From NCBI GenBank assembly GCA_035304345.1, contig DATGQE010000027.1, positions 27,394 through 91,393 of the forward strand: 64,000 bases of DNA, written 5' to 3'. This document shows, one piece after another, positions 27,857-36,735 of the stretch. The position numbers and the translations under genes are program-made. Under the pieces are notes generated by a model, which worked only from the letters and a program-made list of their open reading frames with translations, did not search any database and was not told the origin of the DNA. The DNA is from IDS-8 sp035304345 (GTDB taxonomy: Bacteria; Pseudomonadota; Gammaproteobacteria; Steroidobacterales; Woeseiaceae). Every line of letters starts with the position of its first letter. The stretch's first letter is position 1.

Positions 27857-30628
27857 ATGGACGACGATCACCACGAATCGACCTCCGGCGCCAACCTCGC
27901 TGCCATCGTCGAGTCCTCCGATGATGCGATCATCTCGAAGGACTTGAACGGCATCATACGATCGTGCAATCCCGCAACTGAACGCATCTTCGGCTACCGG
28001 CCCGACGAGCTGATCGGCCAACCGGTTCGGCTACTGATTCCACCCGACCGGCAGGCGGAGGAAGACGGGATCATCGCGCGCATCCGGCGCGGCGAGCGCG
28101 TCAGGCACTTCGAGACGGTGCGGGTCACCAAGGATCGCCGGCTGATCGACATCTCGCTCACGATCTCGCCCGTCATCGGTCCGGCGGGCGAGATCATCGG
28201 CGCTTCCAAGATCGCGCGCGACATCACCGAGCGTAAGCGTGCGCGAGAACAGCAAGCGTACCTGGCCGCCATCATTTCGTCGTCGGCCGACGCGATCATC
28301 TCGAAGAACCTGAACGGCGTCATCACCTCGTGCAACGAGGGCTGTCACCGCATCTTCGGCTATACGAGCGAAGAGCTCGTCGGACGCCCGATCCACCGCC
28401 TGATTCCGCCCGAGCGGTACTCGGAGGAGGAGATGATCCTCGAGAAAATCCGCAGGGGTGGCCGGATCGAGAATCTGGAGACGGTGCGCGTCGCGAAGGA
28501 TGGCCGCAGGATCGAGGTGTCGCTGTCCGCCTCGCCCATCCTCGACGACGCCGGCAACGTCATCGGCGTCGCGAAGGTGGTCCGCGACATCACGGAGCAG
28601 AAGCGCCTCGCCCGCGAGCTCGCCGCGCAGAAGGAGTACTTCCGCGTCACGCTCGCCAGCATCGGCGACGGCGTGATCGCGACCGACCGGGACGGCCGGG
28701 TTTCGTTCCTGAACGCCGCCGCCGAAGCCATGACCGGGTGGAGTGCGGACGAGGCGCTGGGCCGGCCGCTGACGGAGGTGTTCCGCATTGTCCACGAAAA
28801 GACCCGCCGCCCGGTCGAGAACCCGGTGCACGTGGTGATGCGCACGGGCAACGTCGTCGGCCTCGCCAACCACACCGTGCTGCTCCGGCGCGACGGCACC
28901 GAGATCCCGATCGCCGACAGCGGCGCCCCGATTCGCACCGGGAACGGGGACGAGCCGGTCGGGGCCGTGCTGGTGTTCCGCGACGTGACCGAAGAGCGGC
29001 GCGCCGAAGAGGCGATTGCCGAGCAGCGCGAATGGTTCAAGACCACCCTCGAGAGCATCGGCGACGCGGTGATCGCGACCGACGTGCAGGGCCGGGTCGT
29101 GTTCATGAACCCGGTTGCGGAGCACCTGACGGGATGGAAGCTGGAGCAGGCGCGGGGCAAGCCCTGCCAGGAGGTGTTCCGCATCGTCAACGAGAACTCG
29201 CGGCGCACCGTCGAAAGCCCCGTCTCGCGGGTGCTCGCGGAAGGCGTGATCGTCGGCCTCGCGAACCACACGACGCTGATCTCGCTGGACGGCGCCGAAC
29301 ACCACATCGACGACAGCGGCGCGCCCATCCGCAACCGTGACGGCCGCATCGTGGGCGTCGTCCTCGTGTTTCGCGACATCGGCGAAAGGCGCAGGCTGGA
29401 GCTGGAGCGGCGCGATACGGCGGCGGAGCGCGAGCGCCTGCTCAACGCCGAGCGCACGGCGCGGGCCGAGGCCGAGCGCGCGAACCGGGTCAAGGACGAG
29501 TTCGTGGCGATGGTCTCGCACGAGCTGCGCACGCCGCTGAACGCCATCCTCGGCTGGACGCAGCTCATGATGCAGGCCCAGGCGGACCAGGACGTCATCG
29601 CCCGCGGGCTCGACGTCATTTCCCGCAACACCCGGCTGCAGGCGCAGCTCGTGTCGGACCTGCTCGACGTCAGCCGCATCGCCTCCGGCAAGCTGCGCCT
29701 CTCGATCGAGAAGGTGGACCTCGCCTCGCTGGTGCGCGAGGTGATGGAGACGGTGCAGCAGGCGGCGAACGAGAAAAGCATTCACCTGCATTTCGACGGC
29801 GACGTGGCGTCGCTGCCGATTGCCGGCGACCCGGCACGCCTGCAGCAGATCACCTGGAACCTGTTGTGGAACGCGATCAAGTTCACGCCGGAGGGCGGGA
29901 GCATCGTCGTCACCGTGCGGCGCTGCGGCGGCAACGCGGAGCTCCAGGTGACGGACACGGGCGCGGGCATTCACCCGGAAGTCCTGCCGCACATATTCGA
30001 GCGCTTCAGCCAGGCCAACCGCTCCACGACGCGAGGCATCGGCGGTCTCGGGCTCGGCCTCTCGATCGCGAAGCACCTCGCGGAGCTGCACGGCGGGTCC
30101 ATCCGCGCGGACAGCCCGGGAGAGGGCCTGGGCTCGACGTTCACGGTCGTGCTGCCGTCCGGGCTGCCCGCCGAGAGCGAGGTCGCGGCGCCGGAGGACG
30201 CCGGCCGGAGGCCGCGCACCGCCGCGTCCGACCGCTTCCAGGGCCTGACGCTGCTCGTGGTCGAGGACGAGACGGACACCCTCGATTTCCTGGCCCGCTT
30301 CCTGGCCGGCCAGGGCGCCCGCGTGCTGACCGCGCGCACCGCCGCGGAGGGACTCGCCCGCCTGGCCGATTCCGGGGCCGACGTGCTCATCAGCGACATC
30401 GGCCTGCCCGACCTCGACGGCTACGAGCTGCTGCAAAGGGTGCGGCAGGCGGAAGGCACGAGCAGCGGCATCCCCGCGATCGCACTCACGGCGTATGCGC
30501 GCGCCGAGGATCGTGCGCGCGCCTTCCGCTCCGGGTACCAGGCGCACCTCGCCAAGCCGATCGAAGCGGCGGATCTCGTCGCGGCCATCTCGCGTATCGT
30601 GCAGCTCGCCGACGACGAAGGCCCGTAG
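27857..30628 (+). CDS. hybrid sensor histidine kinase with four PAS domains and C-terminal receiver
   Basis: A 923-residue soluble kinase without membrane helices. Four PAS domains lie at about 12-128, 134-254, 264-380 and 388-510. The first two are near duplicates (SSDDAIISKDLNG / SSADAIISKNLNG), and so are the last two (LASIGDGVIATDRDG / LESIGDAVIATDVQG). A short coiled coil leads to the dimerisation domain with the H-box VSHELRTPLNA (His555), then the ATPase domain (NLLWNAIKFTPEGG, DTGAGIHPE, GGLGLGLSIAKHLAELHGG). The receiver domain carries Asp847 in ISDIGLPDLDG. No output regulator gene is adjacent, so the partner must act in trans. The ligand or redox cue of the PAS domains is unknown. 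Confidence 0.93.
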   Translation: MDDDHHESTSGANLAAIVESSDDAIISKDLNGIIRSCNPATERIFGYRPDELIGQPVRLLIPPDRQAEEDGIIARIRRGERVRHFETVRVTKDRRLIDISLTISPVIGPAGEIIGASKIARDITERKRAREQQAYLAAIISSSADAIISKNLNGVITSCNEGCHRIFGYTSEELVGRPIHRLIPPERYSEEEMILEKIRRGGRIENLETVRVAKDGRRIEVSLSASPILDDAGNVIGVAKVVRDITEQKRLARELAAQKEYFRVTLASIGDGVIATDRDGRVSFLNAAAEAMTGWSADEALGRPLTEVFRIVHEKTRRPVENPVHVVMRTGNVVGLANHTVLLRRDGTEIPIADSGAPIRTGNGDEPVGAVLVFRDVTEERRAEEAIAEQREWFKTTLESIGDAVIATDVQGRVVFMNPVAEHLTGWKLEQARGKPCQEVFRIVNENSRRTVESPVSRVLAEGVIVGLANHTTLISLDGAEHHIDDSGAPIRNRDGRIVGVVLVFRDIGERRRLELERRDTAAERERLLNAERTARAEAERANRVKDEFVAMVSHELRTPLNAILGWTQLMMQAQADQDVIARGLDVISRNTRLQAQLVSDLLDVSRIASGKLRLSIEKVDLASLVREVMETVQQAANEKSIHLHFDGDVASLPIAGDPARLQQITWNLLWNAIKFTPEGGSIVVTVRRCGGNAELQVTDTGAGIHPEVLPHIFERFSQANRSTTRGIGGLGLGLSIAKHLAELHGGSIRADSPGEGLGSTFTVVLPSGLPAESEVAAPEDAGRRPRTAASDRFQGLTLLVVEDETDTLDFLARFLAGQGARVLTARTAAEGLARLADSGADVLISDIGLPDLDGYELLQRVRQAEGTSSGIPAIALTAYARAEDRARAFRSGYQAHLAKPIEAADLVAAISRIVQLADDEGP

Positions 30629-30682
30629 GCGCGTACGCCACCCTGGCGTCGGCGGTGGCGCACCGTGCGCGCCCCGCGCGAA

Positions 30683-31054
30683 TCAGAAGATCGCGGCCTC
30701 GTACCCGGTGACGTCGAAGTGCTCGCGCACCAGCGCCACGGCGCGATCCTCGTCGAAGTCGCCGCAGGTATACAGGATGGTAGACAGGAACTTCGGATTC
30801 ACCCACACGGCGATGTAGATGCCCGAGTCGATCAGCGGCACGAAGCCGTCGTAGCCCTCGTTGACCGCCTTCCCCTGCCCGCTCGTCCGGTGGATGATCG
30901 GGTCGCCGTAGGTGCGCAGCCCGAGCCCACGGGTCACGTGCGCGAAGTAGTCGCGCAGCGTCGTTTCCGTCACCTCGATGCGGAAATAGCCCTCGACCAG
31001 CAGCCGCTTGCGGAAAATGTCCGGCGCGATGCCGGTCAGCGCCTGCCGGTTCAT
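30683..31054 (-). CDS. AdoMet decarboxylase (SpeD)-fold protein lacking the processing histidine
   Basis: A 123-residue protein that aligns with small prokaryotic S-adenosylmethionine decarboxylases. The N-terminal FRKRLLVEGYF corresponds to the HLVAEFY strand. The segment LIDSGIYIAVWV to YTCGDFDEDRA keeps the pyruvoyl-precursor serine (Ser77) exactly 20 residues before the catalytic cysteine (Cys97 in YTCG), the spacing of Ser63/Cys83 in the T. maritima enzyme; Trp84 is also kept. The histidine needed for self-cleavage (His68) is Ala82 here, and the Glu before the serine is Asp76. The ATG at 31054 is chosen because the longer frame to 31279 overlaps the promoter. It may be a divergent decarboxylase or an inactive paralogue. 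Confidence 0.7.
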   Translation of the reverse strand: MNRQALTGIAPDIFRKRLLVEGYFRIEVTETTLRDYFAHVTRGLGLRTYGDPIIHRTSGQGKAVNEGYDGFVPLIDSGIYIAVWVNPKFLSTILYTCGDFDEDRAVALVREHFDVTGYEAAIF

Positions 31055-31085
31055 CGGTGCGGTACCTGCCGCGGCGGCGAACGCC

Positions 31086-31110
31086 GCGCACCGGGGACGG
31101 ACCGGTGCGC
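31086..31110 (-). promoter_or_regulatory. stable hairpin in the leader of the SpeD-like gene
   Basis: GCGCACCGG (31086-31094) and its exact complement (31102-31110) form a nine-base-pair stem with a seven-base loop. It lies within the roughly 130-base leader between the predicted promoter and the ATG. It could be a regulatory RNA element or simply a GC-rich hairpin; no known riboswitch pattern is recognised. Confidence 0.35.
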
Positions 31111-31188
31111 CCCGCGGGGCAGGAGCGCGTGACGATCGGGATCGAAAGCCGGCATGGGACCCTCCGGGGCACGCCATCGACACGGTAC

Positions 31189-31234
31189 AGCCTAGCCCCG
31201 GCGCGTAACCTGTCAAGTAATGTTTGATGGTTAC
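31189..31234 (-). promoter_or_regulatory. promoter of the SpeD-like gene with overlapping inverted repeat
   Basis: On the minus strand a perfect TTGACA (31216-31211) is followed by a 16-base spacer and TAGGCT (31194-31189). An inverted repeat GTAACC/GGTTAC (31205-31210 and 31229-31234) brackets the -35 element and is a candidate operator. It lies in the divergent region shared with the MgtC-like gene, whose own -10 (TAGAAT, 31261-31266) is nearby. Confidence 0.5.
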
Positions 31235-31299
31235 CGGCGCGGTTCCGGCGCCGGCCCCTGTAGAATCCCCGCCCAACACCGACCCGGAAGTTTTCTCGC

Positions 31300-32553
31300 T
31301 TGGACAGACCCTTGTTGCTGCGCCTGGCGGTCGCGTTGGGCGTCGGGCTGATCGTCGGCCTCGAGCGCGGCTGGAAAAGCCGGCTGGAGGCGAGCGGCCA
31401 GCGCACCGCGGGCTTGAGGACCTTTACCCTCGCCGGCCTGTTCGGCGGCGTGCTCGCGGCGCTCGCCGGGACCAACCCGATCCTGCTCGCCGCCGGGCTG
31501 CTGGTCGTCGGCGGCTTCGTCGTCGTCGTTTACCTCGTCACCGTGCGGGGCACGCAGGATCTCGGCATGACGACCGAGCTCGCGCTGCTCACCACGTTCG
31601 CGCTGGGCGCGCTCGCGGTGCTCGGCTGGCCGTTCGAGGCCGTCGCGGTCGCCGTCCTGATGGCGCTCGTCCTCAACCTCAAGACGGAAGCCCACCGGCT
31701 GGTGCACGGGCTCGACCGCAACGAGCTGATGGCGACGCTGCAGCTCCTGTTGATCGCGGTCGTGCTGGTGCCGTTGCTGCCCAACCGGCCGATGGGCCCG
31801 TGGGACGCCGTCATTCCGCGCACAATCGGCATGCTGGTGCTGCTGATCGCGGGGCTGTCGTACGTCGGCTACTTCGCCGTCCGCGTGTTCGGCTCGCGCC
31901 TGGGCGTGCTGCTCACCGCGCTGTTCGGCGGCCTGAGCTCGTCGACGGCGGTCACGGTCGCCTACGCGCGCCGTTCGCTGACCGTGACCACGCACGCGCG
32001 CCTGTACGGCGCCGGCATCGCGCTCGCCGCGACCATGATGACGCCGCGGGTCGCCCTCGAGGTCGGGATCGTCAACGGCGCGCTGTTGCCGGGCATCCTC
32101 CCGACGCTGCTCGTGCTCGCATTCGTGCCGCTCGCGGCCGTTCTCTGGATCAACCTTCGCGGGCACTTCTCGGACGTGGAGCACGACGTGGCGCTCGGGA
32201 ACCCGCTCCAGCTCCGCGCGGCGATCACGTTCGGCGTGCTGCTCTCCGTGCTGTTCATCGCGGGCGAGGTGCTGAAGCGCAACTTCGGCGACGCCGGCAT
32301 CTACTCGATGTCGGCACTCGCCGGGCTGATCGACGTCGACGCGATCTCCCTGTCGCTCGCGAAAGCCGCGACCGGCGATCTCGAGCACGTCGCCGCCCAA
32401 CGCGGCATCGTGATCGCCCTGCTCGTCAACACGGCGTCGAAGGCGCTGCTCGCGGCGGCGCTCGGCGGCGCGCCCATCGCGCGGACCGCCACCGCCGCGC
32501 TCGGGAGCGCGCTCGTCGCCGGCGCGATCGTGGCCGCGCTGACCCTGCACTGA
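31300..32553 (+). CDS. MgtC/SapB family membrane protein with DUF4010 domain
   Basis: A 417-residue protein with 11-12 hydrophobic segments. The N-terminal MgtC/SapB part shows LGVGLIVGLERGWKSR and GLRTFTLAGLFGGV; the C-terminal DUF4010 half contains the GGLSSSTAVTVAYARRS and YSMSALAGLIDVDAISLS motifs. Some MgtC proteins modulate Mg2+ homeostasis or F-type ATPase, but this long two-domain type is uncharacterised. It starts with TTG at 31300, 34 bases after a TAGAAT -10 element. It is divergent from the SpeD-like gene. Confidence 0.87.
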   Translation: MDRPLLLRLAVALGVGLIVGLERGWKSRLEASGQRTAGLRTFTLAGLFGGVLAALAGTNPILLAAGLLVVGGFVVVVYLVTVRGTQDLGMTTELALLTTFALGALAVLGWPFEAVAVAVLMALVLNLKTEAHRLVHGLDRNELMATLQLLLIAVVLVPLLPNRPMGPWDAVIPRTIGMLVLLIAGLSYVGYFAVRVFGSRLGVLLTALFGGLSSSTAVTVAYARRSLTVTTHARLYGAGIALAATMMTPRVALEVGIVNGALLPGILPTLLVLAFVPLAAVLWINLRGHFSDVEHDVALGNPLQLRAAITFGVLLSVLFIAGEVLKRNFGDAGIYSMSALAGLIDVDAISLSLAKAATGDLEHVAAQRGIVIALLVNTASKALLAAALGGAPIARTATAALGSALVAGAIVAALTLH

Positions 32554-32589
32554 GCCCCGGAACCGGCGCGCACGAGCGGTGCCGCGGCT

Positions 32590-33759
32590 TCATTCGCCGG
32601 AAACGGTGACGGTGCGCCCGTGCCGCGGCCCGCGGCGCCGGGCGAGCAGCGGCCGCACCAGCCGCCGCCAGGCGAGCGCGAGGCCGGTCCAGACCATGAC
32701 GATGCTCGTCGCGGACACCACCCCGGCGACGGTCTGGCCGGGGAACCCGAACACCTCGCCCGTGTGCAGGAAACGGAGTATCGACCGGGCGCGCCGGCCC
32801 GGCGTGCCCGTGAAACGCTCGTTCGCCAGCACCTCGCCCGTCCGGGCGTCGAGGGTGAGCTCGTGCCGCTTCTGCGGCTGGCCTCCCGTGCCGCGATCGA
32901 CGGTCACGCGCATTGTCCCGCCGGCGGGCGGCGGCAGCTCCAGCGTCAGGCGCCGCCATCCCGGCACCGCCGCCGCGGCGCGCGCGGCGAGCACGTCAAG
33001 CGGGAGGGCGCCCTCACCGCGTACCGGCGGCTGCGTCGCTCGCGCCGTGCCGGGCGCGGGCTGCCGGGCGGGCGGCGCCTCGCCGAACGCCCGGTACACG
33101 GCCGTGTTCGCCCATTCGTAGTGGAACACTGTCGCGCTCGCCACGATGGCGGCGAGCGGCACCGCGCTCCAGATGCCGAACACGTGGTGCCAGTTGTAGT
33201 CCCGCGCCTTGCCGCCGCGCGCTTTCGGGTTGAACCAGAAGCGCACGCGCAAGGCCGCGCGGCCGAACGCGGGCGGAAGCCACAGCCAGGCGCCGCTCAG
33301 CACGAGGAACAGGAAAGCCAGGTTGCACGCGTTCGTCACGGCGCGGGCGGCGTCGCGACCCTCGCCCTCGACGTTGAACCACCGGTGCCAGCCGCGCACG
33401 GCGTCGAAGAAGGCGTGCAGGCCGCCTTCCCCGTCGCCGAGTATCGCGCCGGTATAGGGATCGAGCAGGCGTGCGTTGCCGCGCCCGGCCGAGAGGACGG
33501 CCGGCATGCGCGGATCGGCGGCCAGGGTCAGTGACGAAGGCTCGAACGCCGGCTCCTGGTGCCGTGCCGCCTCGAGCAGCGCCCCCGCCGGGAGGCGCGG
33601 TGCATCGTCCTCCGGCGCGCCGACCGCGCGGCGTTCCGCCCAATCGAGCATCTGCCGCTCGTAGGTGAGCAGCACGCCCGTGACCGACATCATGAGGATG
33701 ACGAGGCCCGCGACGACGCCGCAGGCCAGGTGCGTCCAGAAGATCGCCTTCCGGAACAC
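32590..33759 (-). CDS. PepSY-associated TM protein (iron-regulated type)
   Basis: A 389-residue membrane protein of the PepSY_TM family. It starts FRKAIFWTHLACGVVAGLVI, with a conserved His in the first helix, followed by VTGVLLTYERQMLDW. A long periplasmic part comes next, then further helices with WHRWFN, WHHVFGIWSAVPL and the final LHTGEVFGFPGQTVAG, again with histidines suited to heme ligation. Proteins of this type sit beside siderophore receptors and are thought to reduce ferric siderophores at the inner membrane. It is the third gene of the Fur-boxed operon, two bases after the hydroxylase. Confidence 0.85.
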   Translation of the reverse strand: MFRKAIFWTHLACGVVAGLVILMMSVTGVLLTYERQMLDWAERRAVGAPEDDAPRLPAGALLEAARHQEPAFEPSSLTLAADPRMPAVLSAGRGNARLLDPYTGAILGDGEGGLHAFFDAVRGWHRWFNVEGEGRDAARAVTNACNLAFLFLVLSGAWLWLPPAFGRAALRVRFWFNPKARGGKARDYNWHHVFGIWSAVPLAAIVASATVFHYEWANTAVYRAFGEAPPARQPAPGTARATQPPVRGEGALPLDVLAARAAAAVPGWRRLTLELPPPAGGTMRVTVDRGTGGQPQKRHELTLDARTGEVLANERFTGTPGRRARSILRFLHTGEVFGFPGQTVAGVVSATSIVMVWTGLALAWRRLVRPLLARRRGPRHGRTVTVSGE

Positions 33760-33761
33760 GC

Positions 33762-34442
33762 TCAGGCGGTGGCCCAGCGCCGCAGCAGGTTGTGGTAGAC
33801 GCCCGTGAGCGCGAGCACCTGCTCGTTGTCGCCGAGCCGGCGGCGCAGGGCGACGATCGCCATGTCCAGGTCGAACAGCAGGGCGCGCTGCGCGTCCTCG
33901 CGCACCAGGCTCTGGATCCAGAAGAACGAGGCGAAACGGGCGCCACGCGTCACGGGCAGCACGCGATGCAGGCTCGTGCCCGGGTAGAGGACGAGATGGC
34001 CCGCCGCGAGCTTGACCTTGTGCGGGCCGTAGGTGTCGTCGATGACGAGCTCGCCGCCCTCATACTCGTCCGGCTCGCTCAGGAACAACGTGGCCGAGAC
34101 GTCGGTTCGGATGCGGTGCCCGGTGCCGGGCACCGCCCGGATCGCGTTGTCGACATGCGCACCGAAAGTCTGGCCCTCGCGGTAGCAGTTGAAGAGCGGC
34201 GGATAGACCTGCGCCGGCAGCGCCGCGGCGTTGAACAGCAGGCTCGCATCCAGCGCGTCCAGCACCTCGAAGCCGAGCTCGCGGGCGACCGGCGAATCCT
34301 GCGGGAGCTGCAGGTTGTGCTTCACCTGCACCGACTGGAAGCCGGCGGTGACGCTGCCGTCGACCCATTCGGCCGCTTCCAGCTTCTCGCGGAAGGCCCT
34401 CACCTGCTCCGGCGTGAGCACCTCCGGGACGTGCAGCAGCAT
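33762..34442 (-). CDS. piuC: Fe(II)/2-oxoglutarate-dependent PKHD-type hydroxylase
   Basis: A 226-residue dioxygenase of the PiuC/YbiX family. The iron ligands are His96 and Asp98 in FGAHVDNAIR and His159 in SLHRVLPV; Arg169 in GARFASFFW is the 2-oxoglutarate anchor. The N-terminal VQVKHNLQLP and the C-terminal LTGVYHNLLRRW are family landmarks. In other bacteria piuC lies next to a catecholate siderophore receptor gene and is iron-regulated, as here (13 bases after the receptor gene). The hydroxylated substrate is not firmly known; siderophore or siderophore-drug handling is inferred. Confidence 0.9.
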   Translation of the reverse strand: MLLHVPEVLTPEQVRAFREKLEAAEWVDGSVTAGFQSVQVKHNLQLPQDSPVARELGFEVLDALDASLLFNAAALPAQVYPPLFNCYREGQTFGAHVDNAIRAVPGTGHRIRTDVSATLFLSEPDEYEGGELVIDDTYGPHKVKLAAGHLVLYPGTSLHRVLPVTRGARFASFFWIQSLVREDAQRALLFDLDMAIVALRRRLGDNEQVLALTGVYHNLLRRWATA

Positions 34443-34455
34443 CGGCCGCCCCGCC

Positions 34456-36678
34456 TCAGAACTCGAACGTGGCCGTGAGCACCGCCGAGCGCGCAGGGCC
34501 GAGCGCGGCGTAGTGCGCGCGGTACGGGCGCACGTAGTAGACCTCGTCCGTCACGTTGTCGACGTTGAGCCTGAGCAGCAGGTGCTCGCCTGCCCGGTAG
34601 GCCGCCATCACGTCGTACACGGTGTAGCTCGGCGCCCATACCGTGTTCTCCGGGTTGCCGTAGCGCGTATCGACGTAGGTCGCGCCGACGCCGAAGGACA
34701 GCGCGTCGCCCACTTGCCAGGTGGTCCACAGGTTCGCGCTGTGGCGCGGCGTGTTCGGGAACTCGTTGCCCTCGTTCGCGTCGATCGGCCCGTCATCGAC
34801 GATCTCGGAATCGAGCCGCGTGTAGCTCGCGTGCACCTGCCAGCTTTCCGTCACCGCGCCGAAAACGCCGATCTCGAAGCCGTCCACTTCCTGCTCGCCG
34901 ATCGTCTGCTGGCGCCCGCCGCGCCCGGGCTCGACGGCGACGCGCGCGTTCGTCTTCTCGGCGCGGAACAGCGCGGAGGTGATCCCGAGGCGTCCCTGCG
35001 CGAGCTCCCACTTCGTGCCGAGCTCGTAGTTGCGACTGCGCTCCGGCTCGAGGTCGGCGTTGTTCTCGCCGATGTTCTCCGTGCCGTCACCGAGCGTGTT
35101 GCCCGAGGGGGTCGACGAGGTGCCGGTCGAGAGGTAAACGCTGCCGTTTTCCACCGGCTTGTAGACGATGCCGAGCTGGTGATTCCAGAAATCGGCCTCG
35201 TTCGTGACCCGCACGGGCGCGGCGTCCGGCCCGGAGAGCTGCTCCGTGCGATAGTCGTCGTAACGCAGCCCGAGATTCAGGGACCAGCGCTCGTCGAGCT
35301 CGACGGTGTCGAACGCGAACACGGACCAGGTATCGGTTTCCGCGATCGTGGCGGAATCCGAAGGCGCGATCGTGCCGACCCAGGGATCGTGCGGATTCGG
35401 GTTCTCGAGCGTCGTGCAGTTGTAGCTCGAGGCCGCCCCGATCGCGCCCGGTGCGCTGCAGGAGTTCAGGAAGTCGTCGTTCGCGTTCGCGCCGAACAGC
35501 GTCTCGACCACGTAGTTGCGGTTGTGCATGCGCTCGTTGCTGATCTCGAAGCCCGCGACGAGCGCATGCGCGATGCCGCCCGTCTCGAAACGCGCGCTCA
35601 GGTCCGTGACGTTCGCCCGGGTCGTGGTCTCCGAATTGCGGCTCTTCGTGTTGCGCAGCACCGCGCCGTTCGGCACGTTCCCGCGCCCGTCGTCCGGGTT
35701 GGTGACGATGTACTCGTTCGAAGTCTCCCCGTAGCGCGTGATGTTGCGCAGGCTCAGACTGTCGGAGAACTCGTGGATCACTTCCAGGGTGGCGATGTCG
35801 GCGCCGGTCTCCTGGAAATCGCGGTTGACGAGGCCGTAGAAATTGTTGCGGTCGACGTCGACCGGTGGTCCCTCGGGGGCCGTGTTGTCGGCGTTGCGCC
35901 CGTAAGGGATGCTGTAATCGGGGATATCGTCGGTCCGGTAGTAGTAGTAATCGAGGTTCACGCGAGTCGGCCGGCCGAGGCCGAGCGCGAGCGAAGGCGC
36001 GACGCCCCAGTGCTCGATCGACACCGCGTCGCGGCCCGGTACGTCGACCTGGTGGCCGAGCAGGTTCAGCCGCAGCGCGGCACTGTCCGTCAGGCGATGA
36101 TTGGCGTCGAGTGTCGCCCGCAGGTACTCGTCGGTGCCGCCCCCGAGCGTCGTGCGGTAGAAATTCTCGGTCCCGGGCTTTTTCGTGACGAGGTTGACCG
36201 AGCCGCCGGCCGCCCCGCGCCCCGAGTAGGCGGAGCCCGGGCCCTTGGTCACCTCGATCTGCTCGAGCGCGAACACGTCGCGGGTTTGCGTGCCCGCATC
36301 GCGGACGCCGTCGATGAACACGTCCGCGCCCGCATCGAAGCCGCGGATCTTGAGGTTGTCACCGGCCGGTATGCCGCCCTCGCCCGCGTTGAACGTGACC
36401 CCGGGGACGTTCCGGAGCGCCTCGACCAGGGAGGTGGCACCCTGTTCCTCGACCAGCTCCGCGGGGATGATCGAGACGGATTTCGGGGTGTCGATCAGCG
36501 GCGCCGTGAACTTGCGCGAGACGACCTCGGCGCCGTACGGGTGACCTTCGACGACGACCTCGTCCGGTACGTCCGACGGGGCGTCCGCGAGGGCGCCGGA
36601 GGACAGGGCGAGCCCGATCGCGGTGGCGAGCGTGGAGCGACGGGCGGAGGCACCGAGAGGCAGGGGTGTGCCGGGCAT
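34456..36678 (-). CDS. TonB-dependent siderophore receptor (Fiu/PiuA-like)
   Basis: A 740-residue outer-membrane receptor. A signal peptide ends near ALADA (residue 32). The TonB box region contains DEVVVEGH. The plug has PKSVSIIPAELVEEQG, VEALRNVPGVTFNAGEGG and IRGFDAGADVFIDGVRD, followed by QIEVTKGPGSAYSGRGAAGG. The barrel ends with a terminal phenylalanine (TATFEF), as required for outer-membrane assembly. The plug is typical of catecholate siderophore receptors. It is the first gene of the operon with piuC and the PepSY protein, under two Fur boxes. The exact siderophore is unknown. Confidence 0.93.
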   Translation of the reverse strand: MPGTPLPLGASARRSTLATAIGLALSSGALADAPSDVPDEVVVEGHPYGAEVVSRKFTAPLIDTPKSVSIIPAELVEEQGATSLVEALRNVPGVTFNAGEGGIPAGDNLKIRGFDAGADVFIDGVRDAGTQTRDVFALEQIEVTKGPGSAYSGRGAAGGSVNLVTKKPGTENFYRTTLGGGTDEYLRATLDANHRLTDSAALRLNLLGHQVDVPGRDAVSIEHWGVAPSLALGLGRPTRVNLDYYYYRTDDIPDYSIPYGRNADNTAPEGPPVDVDRNNFYGLVNRDFQETGADIATLEVIHEFSDSLSLRNITRYGETSNEYIVTNPDDGRGNVPNGAVLRNTKSRNSETTTRANVTDLSARFETGGIAHALVAGFEISNERMHNRNYVVETLFGANANDDFLNSCSAPGAIGAASSYNCTTLENPNPHDPWVGTIAPSDSATIAETDTWSVFAFDTVELDERWSLNLGLRYDDYRTEQLSGPDAAPVRVTNEADFWNHQLGIVYKPVENGSVYLSTGTSSTPSGNTLGDGTENIGENNADLEPERSRNYELGTKWELAQGRLGITSALFRAEKTNARVAVEPGRGGRQQTIGEQEVDGFEIGVFGAVTESWQVHASYTRLDSEIVDDGPIDANEGNEFPNTPRHSANLWTTWQVGDALSFGVGATYVDTRYGNPENTVWAPSYTVYDVMAAYRAGEHLLLRLNVDNVTDEVYYVRPYRAHYAALGPARSAVLTATFEF

Positions 36679-36706
36679 GGGCGGGACTCCGTTGTTCTTC
36701 GTAAAT

Positions 36707-36725
36707 GAGAATGATAATCATTTGC
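36707..36725 (-). promoter_or_regulatory. Fur box 1
   Basis: The 19 bases starting GAGAATGATAATCATTT match 16 of 19 positions of the GATAATGATAATCATTATC Fur consensus. The site lies 29 bases upstream of the siderophore-receptor ATG, where a bound repressor would block transcription when iron is plentiful. Confidence 0.9.
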
Positions 36726-36735
36726 CAACATGGCC

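Noticed and set aside
28031..30547. An 838-codon minus-strand frame opposite the histidine kinase
   Set aside because: Antisense shadow; the plus-strand protein has every kinase motif.
34231..36708. An 825-codon plus-strand frame opposite the siderophore receptor
   Set aside because: Antisense shadow without domains or ribosome-binding site.
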